From positions 124,001 to 188,000 of the forward strand of contig NZ_LHVE01000009.1 of assembly GCF_001269655.1 (NCBI RefSeq): a stretch of DNA of 64,000 nt, written 5' to 3'. Of the stretch, positions 1 through 7,389 are shown piece after piece. A program made the position numbers and the translations under genes. The notes below the pieces were generated by a model that saw nothing but the letters and a program-made list of their open reading frames with translations, was not told the origin of the DNA and did not search any database. Origin of the DNA: Pseudomonas thivervalensis. GTDB lineage: Bacteria > Pseudomonadota > Gammaproteobacteria > Pseudomonadales > Pseudomonadaceae. How positions within the stretch are numbered: the stretch's first letter is position 1; every line of letters begins with the position of its first letter.

Positions 1-79
1 AGGCCACGCTGTCGACGCTATCGGTGGCCCCCAGTGTCAGGGCGATGCCGTCACCGCCAGGGTCCGATCTGGCATTCAT
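1..79 (-). CDS. Unidentified protein, N-terminal fragment (cut by window edge)
   Basis: The reverse strand from 79 opens with an ATG preceded by AAGGA eight bases upstream. It reads MNARSDPGGDGIALTLG and continues out of the window without a stop. Only about 26 residues are visible, rich in Gly, Asp and Ser, with no signal peptide. I do not recognise the family. A second in-frame ATG nine bases upstream is less well placed relative to the ribosome binding site. Confidence 0.45.
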   Translation of the reverse strand, partial: MNARSDPGGDGIALTLGATDSVDSVA

Positions 80-506
80 ACTGTCCATCCTTGTATGTCG
101 CACTGTGGCAGTGTGTAGGAAATCGCGCTGATTTCAGCGGGCGATATAAACCTTAGTACGGATCGGGAACAGCAGACCGATAAAAAAGCGGCATAGCAAA
201 ACGGTTGACGCGACAACCAATCGACCCCAGGGCTCAGCCACGGCAGAAGCGACGCTATGACTCCGACCTAGTTATCCAAGAAATCCGTGAGTATGTCTGT
301 GGATAACCGCGCCGATGCCAGGTAGGCAGCGCGTTTCAACGGGCGCTCAAAAAATGTACAGGCAGGTTGACATCATCTTCCGCCGTAGGCCATTGCGTTT
401 AAACAGGGCGCGGAAAACCGGGACCCCCTTGCATACCGATCATGCGTGCTCACGGCACACCTATCACCGTACCAAACCCATGGCTGATGCGCCCATGATG
501 TGAACC
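80..506. other. Non-coding stretch with two DnaA-box-like 9-mers
   Basis: No convincing gene is seen in these 427 bases between the partial gene and acdR. It holds TTATCCAAG at 272-280 and TGTGGATAA at 298-306; the second is the exact reverse complement of the consensus DnaA box TTATCCACA. There is no AT-rich unwinding region or nearby dnaA/rpmH gene, so an origin is not claimed. The rest shows no hairpin followed by a T run. Confidence 0.4.
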
Positions 507-1016
507 TCAAAGGGGGATGTGGGTGGTCGACAAGACCTGGCGCAACCCCATGAACGAGCGAATCTGGCGAACCCCGGGCAGGTAAAGCAATTGCTCCGCG
601 TGGAGCCGGTTGAAGCTGTTGCTGTCCTTGGTGCGCAGCAACATGAAGTAGTCGAACTCCCCCGTCACCACATGGCATTCCATGCAGCCTGACACTTTTT
701 GTGCGGCCGCCTCGAATGCGGCGAAGGATTCCGGTGTGGAGCGGTCCAGCACTACACCGATCAAGACCACCATCCCCGCATCCAGCGCTTCGTTGTCCAG
801 CAGTGCGACGATGTCCTTGATCAGGCCGGCCTGCTTGAGCCGTTCAACGCGCCTGAGGCAAGCCGGGGCACTCAGTTTTACCTTCTCTGCAAGCGCCACA
901 TTGGAGATGGAGGCATCTCGTTGCAGGGCCTTGAGAATGGCGCGGTCGGTTCGATCCAGTGGCTGCGGCACCGCGGCTGTAGTGCCTGGATTCTTGTGAG
1001 TATTTGTTGCTTTCAT
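507..1016 (-). CDS. acdR: Lrp/AsnC-family regulator of ACC deaminase (AcdR)
   Basis: A 169-residue Lrp/AsnC protein. An N-terminal winged helix-turn-helix (about residues 20-75, starting LDRTDRAILKALQRDA and containing the LSAPACLRRVERL recognition region) is followed by a C-terminal ligand-sensing RAM domain with the GEFDYFMLLRTKD pattern. The ATG at 1016 is preferred over a GTG at 1028; it lies about eight bases after GGAA. The gene is divergent from acdS across a 199-bp AT-rich gap, which is the known arrangement of acdR and acdS in pseudomonads, where AcdR activates acdS in response to ACC. The function is therefore family knowledge plus context. MdeR, the Lrp-type regulator of the methionine gamma-lyase operon, is the closest alternative name. 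Confidence 0.88.
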   Translation of the reverse strand: MKATNTHKNPGTTAAVPQPLDRTDRAILKALQRDASISNVALAEKVKLSAPACLRRVERLKQAGLIKDIVALLDNEALDAGMVVLIGVVLDRSTPESFAAFEAAAQKVSGCMECHVVTGEFDYFMLLRTKDSNSFNRLHAEQLLYLPGVRQIRSFMGLRQVLSTTHIPL

Positions 1017-1070
1017 GTCGAATTCCACACATTAAAAGTATGTTTGATTCTGATTTATTAAAATTATGTT

Positions 1071-1087
1071 TTTCCAAACGATGGAAA
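1071..1087. promoter_or_regulatory. Inverted repeat in the acdR-acdS divergent promoter
   Basis: TTTCCA-AACGA-TGGAAA is a perfect 6-bp dyad with a 5-bp spacer. It sits in the AT-rich gap between the acdR and acdS starts, flanked by T and A runs as is common for Lrp-type sites. Binding by AcdR is inference. The acdS ribosome binding site AAGGAG lies at 1203-1208. Confidence 0.35.
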
Positions 1088-1215
1088 CTTGCAACACATA
1101 TTTTTTGAATTCTTCTTAATATTTAACTCATCGAAGCCCTCCTGAAAGAGCCTGGAATACGGCCCTTTTTCCTTTCGGTCTGGCGCTTGGATATCCAACA
1201 TCAAGGAGCAGAGTC

Positions 1216-2232
1216 ATGAACCTGAATCGTTTTGAACGTTATCCGTTGACCTTCGGTCCTTCGCCCATCACGCCCTTGAAGCGCCTGAGTAAACATCTGG
1301 GGGGCAAGGTCGAGCTGTATGCCAAACGTGAAGACTGCAACAGTGGCCTGGCCTTTGGTGGGAACAAGACACGCAAGCTCGAATACCTCATTCCCGAAGC
1401 GATCGAGCAAGGCTGCGATACGCTGGTCTCCATCGGTGGCATTCAGTCGAACCAGACCCGCCAGGTGGCCGCAGTCGCTGCCCACTTGGGCATGAAGTGC
1501 GTGTTGGTGCAGGAAAACTGGGTGAACTATTCCGACGCGGTGTATGACCGGGTAGGCAACATCGAGATGTCGCGAATCATGGGCGCTGATGTACGGCTTG
1601 ACGCAGCAGGCTTCGATATTGGCATTCGGCCAAGTTGGGAAAAAGCCATGAGCGATGTCGTGGAGCAGGGCGGCAAACCGTTTCCGATCCCGGCGGGTTG
1701 TTCCGAGCACCCCTACGGCGGCCTCGGTTTCGTCGGTTTTGCCGAAGAAGTGCGGGAGCAGGAAAGGGAACTGGGCTTCAAGTTTGACTACATCGTGGTC
1801 TGCTCGGTGACCGGCAGTACGCAGGCGGGCATGGTGGTCGGTTTCGCGGCTGACGGTCGCTCGAAGAATGTGATTGGCATCGATGCTTCGGCCAAGCCGG
1901 AACAGACCAAGGCACAGATCCTGCGCATCGCCCGCCACACGGCTGAGCTGGTGGACCTGGGGCGCGAGATTACCGAAGAGGATGTGGTGCTCGATACGCG
2001 CTTCGCCTACCCGGAATATGGCTTGCCCAACGAAGGCACATTGGAAGCCATCCGACTGTGCGGCAGCCTTGAAGGCGTGCTGACTGATCCGGTGTACGAA
2101 GGCAAATCGATGCACGGCATGATTGAAATGGTGCGTCGTGGTGAATTCCCCGAAGGCTCGAAAGTGCTTTACGCGCACTTGGGCGGGGTGCCGGCGCTGA
2201 ACGCCTACAGCTTCCTGTTTCGTAACGGCTAA
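1216..2232 (+). CDS. acdS: 1-aminocyclopropane-1-carboxylate (ACC) deaminase
   Basis: A 338-residue cytoplasmic PLP enzyme that opens the cyclopropane ring of ACC, giving 2-oxobutyrate and ammonia. In plant-associated bacteria this lowers plant ethylene. The length is exactly that of characterised Pseudomonas AcdS. PLP lysine K51 lies in GGNKTRK, S78 in the IQSNQ motif, and Y294 is present. E295 and L322, the residues that separate true ACC deaminase from D-cysteine desulfhydrase, are both seen (DPVYEGKS and AHLGG). AAGGAG precedes the ATG by seven bases. It is divergent from acdR and followed by a REP pair and three co-directional genes ending in an E1 2-oxoacid decarboxylase. Confidence 0.97.
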   Translation: MNLNRFERYPLTFGPSPITPLKRLSKHLGGKVELYAKREDCNSGLAFGGNKTRKLEYLIPEAIEQGCDTLVSIGGIQSNQTRQVAAVAAHLGMKCVLVQENWVNYSDAVYDRVGNIEMSRIMGADVRLDAAGFDIGIRPSWEKAMSDVVEQGGKPFPIPAGCSEHPYGGLGFVGFAEEVREQERELGFKFDYIVVCSVTGSTQAGMVVGFAADGRSKNVIGIDASAKPEQTKAQILRIARHTAELVDLGREITEEDVVLDTRFAYPEYGLPNEGTLEAIRLCGSLEGVLTDPVYEGKSMHGMIEMVRRGEFPEGSKVLYAHLGGVPALNAYSFLFRNG

Positions 2233-2267
2233 GTGTAGCGCTGCTTTTGGAGTCATCCGTGGGAGCC

Positions 2268-2361
2268 CCTGTGGGTGCGAGCTTGTTCGCGATTGCGTTG
2301 GTTCAGCGCCTACAGAGGTAACTGACAAATCGCTGTCGCGAGCAAGCTCGCTCCCACAGGG
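2268..2361. repeat. REP pair (REPIN) downstream of acdS
   Basis: Two inverted REP sequences: CCTGTGGGTGCGAGCTTGTTCGCG at the left and TCGCGAGCAAGCTCGCTCCC at the right, ending near 2361. Each arm carries its own small palindrome. This is the REP class scattered through P. fluorescens genomes. It lies between acdS and the next gene of the apparent operon, so it could fold into an mRNA-stabilising or attenuating hairpin. Confidence 0.85.
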
Positions 2362-2404
2362 AATTGCGTCAGCCAGGCTCAGGAATCACGCTGGGAGTAC
2401 CACC

Positions 2405-2866
2405 ATGCATGCGTTATCGCAGTCTGCAATCTGGGTGAAAGAACCACTGGCGGATACCGGCGTTGTCATCGTGACCAGCGCCGCGTTGCCCAAGTACATG
2501 ATTGACACGTTGCACATGGCGATCGACGACTGGGACCAGGTTGCCTATCTGGTGGTCCAGCAATCCAGGGCATTCATGCACGACTGGCTGCAGTTTGGGG
2601 CCCACTCGATAGAGCCGGTGCCGGCTAGCACCTGTCGGGCCAGCCAACTGTTGCGCGGCGTATCCAAAGGCTGCTTTTTACTGGATATCGAAGACACCCC
2701 AATACCCCGTCTCACCTGGCTGGGATCAGTCTGCGGACACCCGCTGCGTGTCCTCAAATTGGGAGAGGCAGCCTCCCAGGCAGCGATTGATACACAGGTG
2801 GAAGAGATTTTATCGGTGACCCGGACACTGGTAAAAAGCGGGTTGCAGGAACGTTGTTTCAGCTAG
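2405..2866 (+). CDS. Unrecognised cytoplasmic protein in the acdS operon (153 aa)
   Basis: A 153-residue soluble protein with no signal peptide or membrane helix. GGGAG lies upstream of the ATG at a workable distance. The N-terminal half starts with a hydrophobic strand (GVVIVTSAALP) and the C-terminal end is an amphipathic helix (DTQVEEILSVTRTL). I do not recognise the family. It looks distantly related to the next gene: both have a VVIV strand near the start, a short hydrophobic FLL/FLV segment near residues 95-105 and a closing charged helix. It sits between acdS and the E1 gene, so a role in ACC or 2-oxobutyrate metabolism is plausible but unproven. Confidence 0.7.
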   Translation: MHALSQSAIWVKEPLADTGVVIVTSAALPKYMIDTLHMAIDDWDQVAYLVVQQSRAFMHDWLQFGAHSIEPVPASTCRASQLLRGVSKGCFLLDIEDTPIPRLTWLGSVCGHPLRVLKLGEAASQAAIDTQVEEILSVTRTLVKSGLQERCFS

Positions 2867-2922
2867 CAAACGTCATCGCCATTCACGCCTGAATTTTTTA
2901 TCCAAATAGAAAGGCCACACCC

Positions 2923-3342
2923 ATGAGCCGATCTGCCGACTGTCGTTCCAAAACCCTGAAGTGGATGCGTGAGCCTTCGAACGGTACACGTATCGTGGTC
3001 ATCGTGTCTGCCATGGACAGCGATCATATTGACCTGATGCATCACGGGTTCAGCTGTTTTGACAATATCGCGCTGGTACAGGTTGAGCCTTCGGATATGG
3101 GGGCGCACAAGTGCGTTGAAGTACACGTCGCGGGGTGTGATTACAGCTTTCTGGTTTGCGGTGAACTTGAAGAATCTCTGTTAAGCCATCTTTCCATTGG
3201 CAATCCGTGCATCTACCAGATAGGGCAAGGCAGCTGGGCCGTGCGCTCCGTGATTGAAGCGGTAGAGCAGGTCAAGAAACTCGCCCGATTGAGCTATTCG
3301 CGCCTTGAAACGTCACCCGACATTTGCAGGATAAGCCCATGA
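2923..3342 (+). CDS. Unrecognised protein translationally coupled to the E1 gene (139 aa)
   Basis: A 139-residue soluble protein with several cysteines (as in HKCVEVHVAGCDYSFLVCG) and a closing helix VIEAVEQVKKLARL. GAAAGG precedes the ATG. The stop codon overlaps the start of the E1-like gene as ATGA, so translation of the two is probably coupled. The family is not recognised. Its layout resembles the preceding gene (VVIVSAM strand, FLV segment, C-terminal helix), suggesting an ancient duplication. A regulatory or accessory partner of the E1 enzyme is a guess based only on coupling. Confidence 0.72.
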   Translation: MSRSADCRSKTLKWMREPSNGTRIVVIVSAMDSDHIDLMHHGFSCFDNIALVQVEPSDMGAHKCVEVHVAGCDYSFLVCGELEESLLSHLSIGNPCIYQIGQGSWAVRSVIEAVEQVKKLARLSYSRLETSPDICRISP

Positions 3343-6041
3343 ACGATCTGTCCGATATTCATGCCCAACTGCTGGGCCAGACCATTGAAGATGCGCAAGA
3401 AGTGGCTGAATGGCGGGACGCCTTGCTCTCGGTTATTGCCCATAGCGGCACGGCTCAGGCCAAACAGATTCTCGACATGCTGGTGACTGTGGCAAGCGCC
3501 TCGGACATCGGTTGGCGGCCCAGCCATGGCACGCCTTACATCAATACCATCGGTGTTGAGCGCCAACCGGTTTTTCCAGGGGACCTGGCCATCGAAGAAC
3601 GGCTGGCCTCGATCATGCGCTGGAATGCGTTGGCCATGGTTGCCAGGGCCAACCTCGCCTATGGTGAATTGGGCGGCCATATTGCCAGTTATGCCAGCGC
3701 GGCGGATTTGTTCGAAGTGGGCTTCAACCATTTTTTCAAAGCGCGGACCGACAGTAGCGGTGGCGATCTGGTGTTCTATCAGCCGCATTCGGCGCCCGGG
3801 GTCTATGCGCGGGCGTTCCTTGAGGGACGCCTGGAAGAAAAGGACCTGCTGCATTACCGGCAAGAGATCGGCGCACGTGCCAAGGGTGCCCGAGGGTTGT
3901 CGAGTTACCCGCATCCTTGGTTGATGCCGGACTTCTGGCAGTTTCCGACGGGCTCCATGGGCATTGGTCCGATCAGCTCGATCTACCAGGCGCGTTTCAT
4001 GCGTTACCTGGAACATCGTGGCCTGCAAGACTCCTCGGGTCGAACCGTCTGGGGCGTGTTTGGCGACGGGGAAATGGATGAGCCGGAAAGCATGTCGGCA
4101 CTGACGGTGGCCGCGCGGGAAGGGCTGGATAACCTGGTCTGGGTGGTCAATTGCAACCTGCAACGGCTGGACGGGCCGGTTCGTGGTAATGGTCGCATCG
4201 TCGACGAGTTGGAGGCGTTGTTTGGTGGTGCAGGATGGAACGTCATCAAACTGGTCTGGGGGGCCGACTGGGACAGTTTGTTTGCCCGCGATACAGAGGG
4301 CGCGCTGGTCAAGGCGTTATCCAGCACCGTCGATGGGCAGTTCCAGACGTTCGCGGCCAAAGACGGGTGCTTTAACCGGGAACATTTTTTTGGCCAGAAC
4401 GAGGCATTGGCCCAGCTGGCACACGGCCTGACGGATGAGCAGATCGACCGCCTGAAACGGGGCGGTCACGACATGGTGAAGATCTTCGCCGCCTATCAAA
4501 GCGCACTGCGCGAAGGCAACAAGCCCACCGTGATTCTGGCGCAGACCAAGAAGGGCTTCGGCATGGGTGATGCCGGACAGGGCAAGATGACCGTGCACCA
4601 GCAGAAGAAGCTCGACAGGGAGGCGCTGATCGCCTTCCGCAACCGTTTCAACCTGCCGCTGACCGATGAACAGGCCGCCTCGTTGAGCTTCTTCAAGCCC
4701 GATGAAGACAGTGCTGAAATGCGCTATCTGCATGAGCGTCGGCGTGCATTGGGCGGGTACATGCCATCGCGGCCTTCGACCGCCGAATCATTGGCGGTGC
4801 CTGATATCAGCAGCTATGGCGGGTTTGCCATTGCCGCCGACGGCAAGGAAATGTCCACCACCATGGCGTTCGTTCGAATGCTCGGTGGTTTGCTGCGGGA
4901 CAAACAACTGGGCCCGCGTATCGTGCCGATCGTGGCGGATGAAGCGCGTACGTTCGGCATGGCCAGCCTGTTCAAGCAGATCGGCATTTATTCCAGCGTG
5001 GGACAGCGATATGAGCCGGAAGACATCGGTTCGATCCTGAGCTACCGAGAAGCGCTGGACGGCCAGATTCTCGAAGAGGGCATCAGCGAGGCCGGGGCGA
5101 TCAGTTCCTGGGTTGCGGCGGCGACCAGCTATTCGGTGCATGGCTTGCCGATGCTGCCGTTCTACATCTACTACTCGATGTTCGGCTTCCAGCGCATCGG
5201 CGACCTGATCTGGGCGGCGGCGGATCAACGGGCCCGTGGCTTTCTGCTCGGGGCCACCGCCGGCCGCACGACATTGGGCGGTGAAGGTCTGCAGCACCAG
5301 GACGGCAACAGTCATCTGATGGCGGCGATGGTCCCCAATTGCCGGGCTTACGATCCGGCATTCGCCGGTGAGTTCGCGGTGATCCTGGATCACGGCATGC
5401 GCCAGATGCTGGAACGTCAGGTGGACGAGTTTTATTACGTCACCCTGATGAACGAGAACTACCCGCAACCCAACCTTCCTGAAGGCGTCGAACAGGCGAT
5501 TATCAAGGGCATGTATCGGTTCGCCCGGCATGAAGTCGAGGCTGCGCGTGGACGTGTCCAGTTGTTGGGTTCCGGTGCCATCCTGCGCGAAGTGATTGCC
5601 GCCGCCGAGTTGCTGACCAGCGATTGGGGGGTCGACAGTCAGGTCTGGAGCGTGACCAGCTTCACCGAGTTGGCCCGTGATGCCCGTGAAGTGGAGCGCT
5701 GGAATCGACTGCATCCTGGACAATCTCCCCGATGCAGCCATGTTCAGGCGTCGCTCAACGACTCGGCGCCGATCATTGCCTGCACGGACTACGTTCGCGC
5801 CTTGCCGCAGTTGATCGCCAGTTATCTCGATGCCCGCTACACCGTACTTGGCACCGATGGATTTGGTCGCAGCGATACCCGCGACCAGTTGCGCAGGTTC
5901 TTCGAAGTGGACCGCTACCAGATCGTCTTGAGTGCGCTGACTGCACTGGTGCACATGGGGCGCCTCGATGCCAGTGTGTGTGCTGAGGCCATTGAGCGGT
6001 ACGCCATTGATGTGGACGCGGTGGCCCCCTGGGACGCTTGA
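3339..6041 (+). CDS. Pyruvate-dehydrogenase-E1-like 2-oxoacid decarboxylase (AceE/MdeB family)
   Basis: A 900-residue thiamine-diphosphate enzyme of the homodimeric E1 type. The ThDP motif runs from GDGE at residue 242 to NCNLQRLDGPVRGN at 271-284. The HGTPYINT and YPHPWLMPDFWQFPTGSMG segments are typical of AceE. The ATG at 3339 overlaps the upstream stop as ATGA and follows AGGATAAG; an earlier in-frame start at 3324 is less likely. No E2 (aceF) or E3 gene lies nearby, so this is a second, stand-alone E1. In P. putida, MdeB is an E1 homologue downstream of methionine gamma-lyase that acts on 2-oxobutyrate. The placement after acdS, another 2-oxobutyrate producer, suggests the same substrate (inference). 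Confidence 0.85.
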   Translation: MNDLSDIHAQLLGQTIEDAQEVAEWRDALLSVIAHSGTAQAKQILDMLVTVASASDIGWRPSHGTPYINTIGVERQPVFPGDLAIEERLASIMRWNALAMVARANLAYGELGGHIASYASAADLFEVGFNHFFKARTDSSGGDLVFYQPHSAPGVYARAFLEGRLEEKDLLHYRQEIGARAKGARGLSSYPHPWLMPDFWQFPTGSMGIGPISSIYQARFMRYLEHRGLQDSSGRTVWGVFGDGEMDEPESMSALTVAAREGLDNLVWVVNCNLQRLDGPVRGNGRIVDELEALFGGAGWNVIKLVWGADWDSLFARDTEGALVKALSSTVDGQFQTFAAKDGCFNREHFFGQNEALAQLAHGLTDEQIDRLKRGGHDMVKIFAAYQSALREGNKPTVILAQTKKGFGMGDAGQGKMTVHQQKKLDREALIAFRNRFNLPLTDEQAASLSFFKPDEDSAEMRYLHERRRALGGYMPSRPSTAESLAVPDISSYGGFAIAADGKEMSTTMAFVRMLGGLLRDKQLGPRIVPIVADEARTFGMASLFKQIGIYSSVGQRYEPEDIGSILSYREALDGQILEEGISEAGAISSWVAAATSYSVHGLPMLPFYIYYSMFGFQRIGDLIWAAADQRARGFLLGATAGRTTLGGEGLQHQDGNSHLMAAMVPNCRAYDPAFAGEFAVILDHGMRQMLERQVDEFYYVTLMNENYPQPNLPEGVEQAIIKGMYRFARHEVEAARGRVQLLGSGAILREVIAAAELLTSDWGVDSQVWSVTSFTELARDAREVERWNRLHPGQSPRCSHVQASLNDSAPIIACTDYVRALPQLIASYLDARYTVLGTDGFGRSDTRDQLRRFFEVDRYQIVLSALTALVHMGRLDASVCAEAIERYAIDVDAVAPWDA

Positions 6042-6055
6042 TTTCAATAGGGGGG

Positions 6056-6184
6056 GTATATCCGTTGTTGCGGTAACGGCCGCTTATGGTTCCGCTCTTA
6101 CAGCGGCTCACTTTTGCGCTCTTCAAAAGTGAGCCGCTGTAAGAGCGGAACCGCCAGCCGCCGTTACCAAAAAAACGGATATAC
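6056..6184. repeat. Long palindromic MITE-like repeat downstream of the E1 gene
   Basis: A 29-bp perfect inverted repeat (arms 6088-6116 and 6124-6152, starting GGTTCCGCTCTTACAGCGGC) with a 7-base loop is nested inside an outer inverted repeat GTATATCCGTT/AACGGATATAC at 6056-6066 and 6174-6184. The whole 129-bp unit forms one cruciform or RNA hairpin. It is non-coding and resembles the palindromic repeats dispersed in fluorescent pseudomonads. It may also end transcription of the acdS operon and of the convergent peptidase operon. Confidence 0.75.
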
Positions 6185-6243
6185 ACACCACCCATCCGGA
6201 AAAACGCGAATAGATTTCCCCCCCAAAAAAAGCTTCAACTACC

Positions 6244-7389
6244 CTAGCCAACAGCCAGAATAGTCGCCACCAACGCCAGAGCGCGAGGCACCAGCGTATC
6301 CAGTTCCAGGTACTCACGCTCGGTATGAACCTTGCCACCCACCGGCCCCAGCCCACACAGCGTCGGAATGCCCAGGCTGGCAGTGAATCCAGAGTCAGCA
6401 CAACCACCGGTGAACTCGCCCTCCACACTGAAACCCAGCGCCAATGCCTTTTGTTGGTAGATGTGCAGCAGCCGTTCGCTGTGACGGGCTTCCATCGGCA
6501 GGAAAGTAGTCGCTTCCTTGAGGATGGCGCGGGTGCCGATCAGCTCTTCTTCCGCGACGATGCCCAGGATCGCGGTAAAAATCTGATCCCAGTGCTCGAG
6601 TTCAATGAAGCGCACGTCCAGCCGGGCGGAGGCGCTAGGCGCGACGGTGTTGCTGGAGGTGCCACCGGCTATCAGGCCAACATTGGTCGTAATGCCTGCC
6701 GCGTAATCGGTCAAGGCATGCAGCTTGACGATCTTGCGCGCCAGGGCTTCGATGGCACTGGCACCGTCGGCATGGTTGACCCCGGCATGCGCCGCGCGGC
6801 CGCAGACTTCGATGATCAGCGTGGCGCCCCCTTTGCGTGCGCTGACCACGTTGCCGCTGGCCCGGCCGGGTTCGGTATTGAGTACGGCACGGGCGCCACG
6901 GGCGGCTTTTTCGATATGGATCCTGGCGCTGCCGGAGCCGATTTCTTCGTCACCGGTGTACAGAACCTGCACCGGATAGGGCAGCTCACCGGCGCGCTTG
7001 AGTGCCTTGAGCGCGAAGCAGTTGAGCACTAGGCCGCCTTTCATGTCGGCGACGCCGGGGCCATAGGCGAGGTTGGCGTCGCGGCTGTAGCCGCGACTCG
7101 TGGTGGTGCCTTTGGGGAACACCGTGTCGCGATGGCCCAGCAACAGCACCGGCTTTCCAGGTGCGCCTGGCACTTCTGCGAGCAGCACGTCGCCAAAATC
7201 GTCGACCGGCATGCGCTTGAGCAGGATGCCGTCGGCTTCCAGTTCAGCCGCCAGCAGCGCCCCCACCGCGTCGACGCCCGCCTTGTCATAGCTGTTGGAG
7301 TCGGTGTCAACGATACGTTGTAGCAGCGACTCCATGGCGTGGCGCTGGCCGGCAAGCCAGTCCAGCGCCTGTTGTGGCGTGGCGCTCAT
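6244..7389 (-). CDS. M20-family metallopeptidase (glutamate carboxypeptidase type)
   Basis: A 381-residue cytoplasmic zinc peptidase of the M20/CPG2 type. The metal-site motifs appear in order: GHRDTVFP, GVADMKGG, TGDEEIGS, NTEPGR, and near the end GCADSGF and GKVHTEREY. No signal peptide is seen, unlike secreted CPG2. Its start overlaps the stop of the upstream M20 gene as ATGA, so it is the last gene of a coupled transporter-peptidase operon. It probably hydrolyses an imported dipeptide or N-acyl amino acid; the exact substrate cannot be told from the sequence. Confidence 0.9.
   Translation of the reverse strand: MSATPQQALDWLAGQRHAMESLLQRIVDTDSNSYDKAGVDAVGALLAAELEADGILLKRMPVDDFGDVLLAEVPGAPGKPVLLLGHRDTVFPKGTTTSRGYSRDANLAYGPGVADMKGGLVLNCFALKALKRAGELPYPVQVLYTGDEEIGSGSARIHIEKAARGARAVLNTEPGRASGNVVSARKGGATLIIEVCGRAAHAGVNHADGASAIEALARKIVKLHALTDYAAGITTNVGLIAGGTSSNTVAPSASARLDVRFIELEHWDQIFTAILGIVAEEELIGTRAILKEATTFLPMEARHSERLLHIYQQKALALGFSVEGEFTGGCADSGFTASLGIPTLCGLGPVGGKVHTEREYLELDTLVPRALALVATILAVG

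Noticed and set aside
272..306. Replication origin
   Set aside because: Only two DnaA-like boxes, with no dnaA/rpmH/parAB neighbours and no AT-rich unwinding element.
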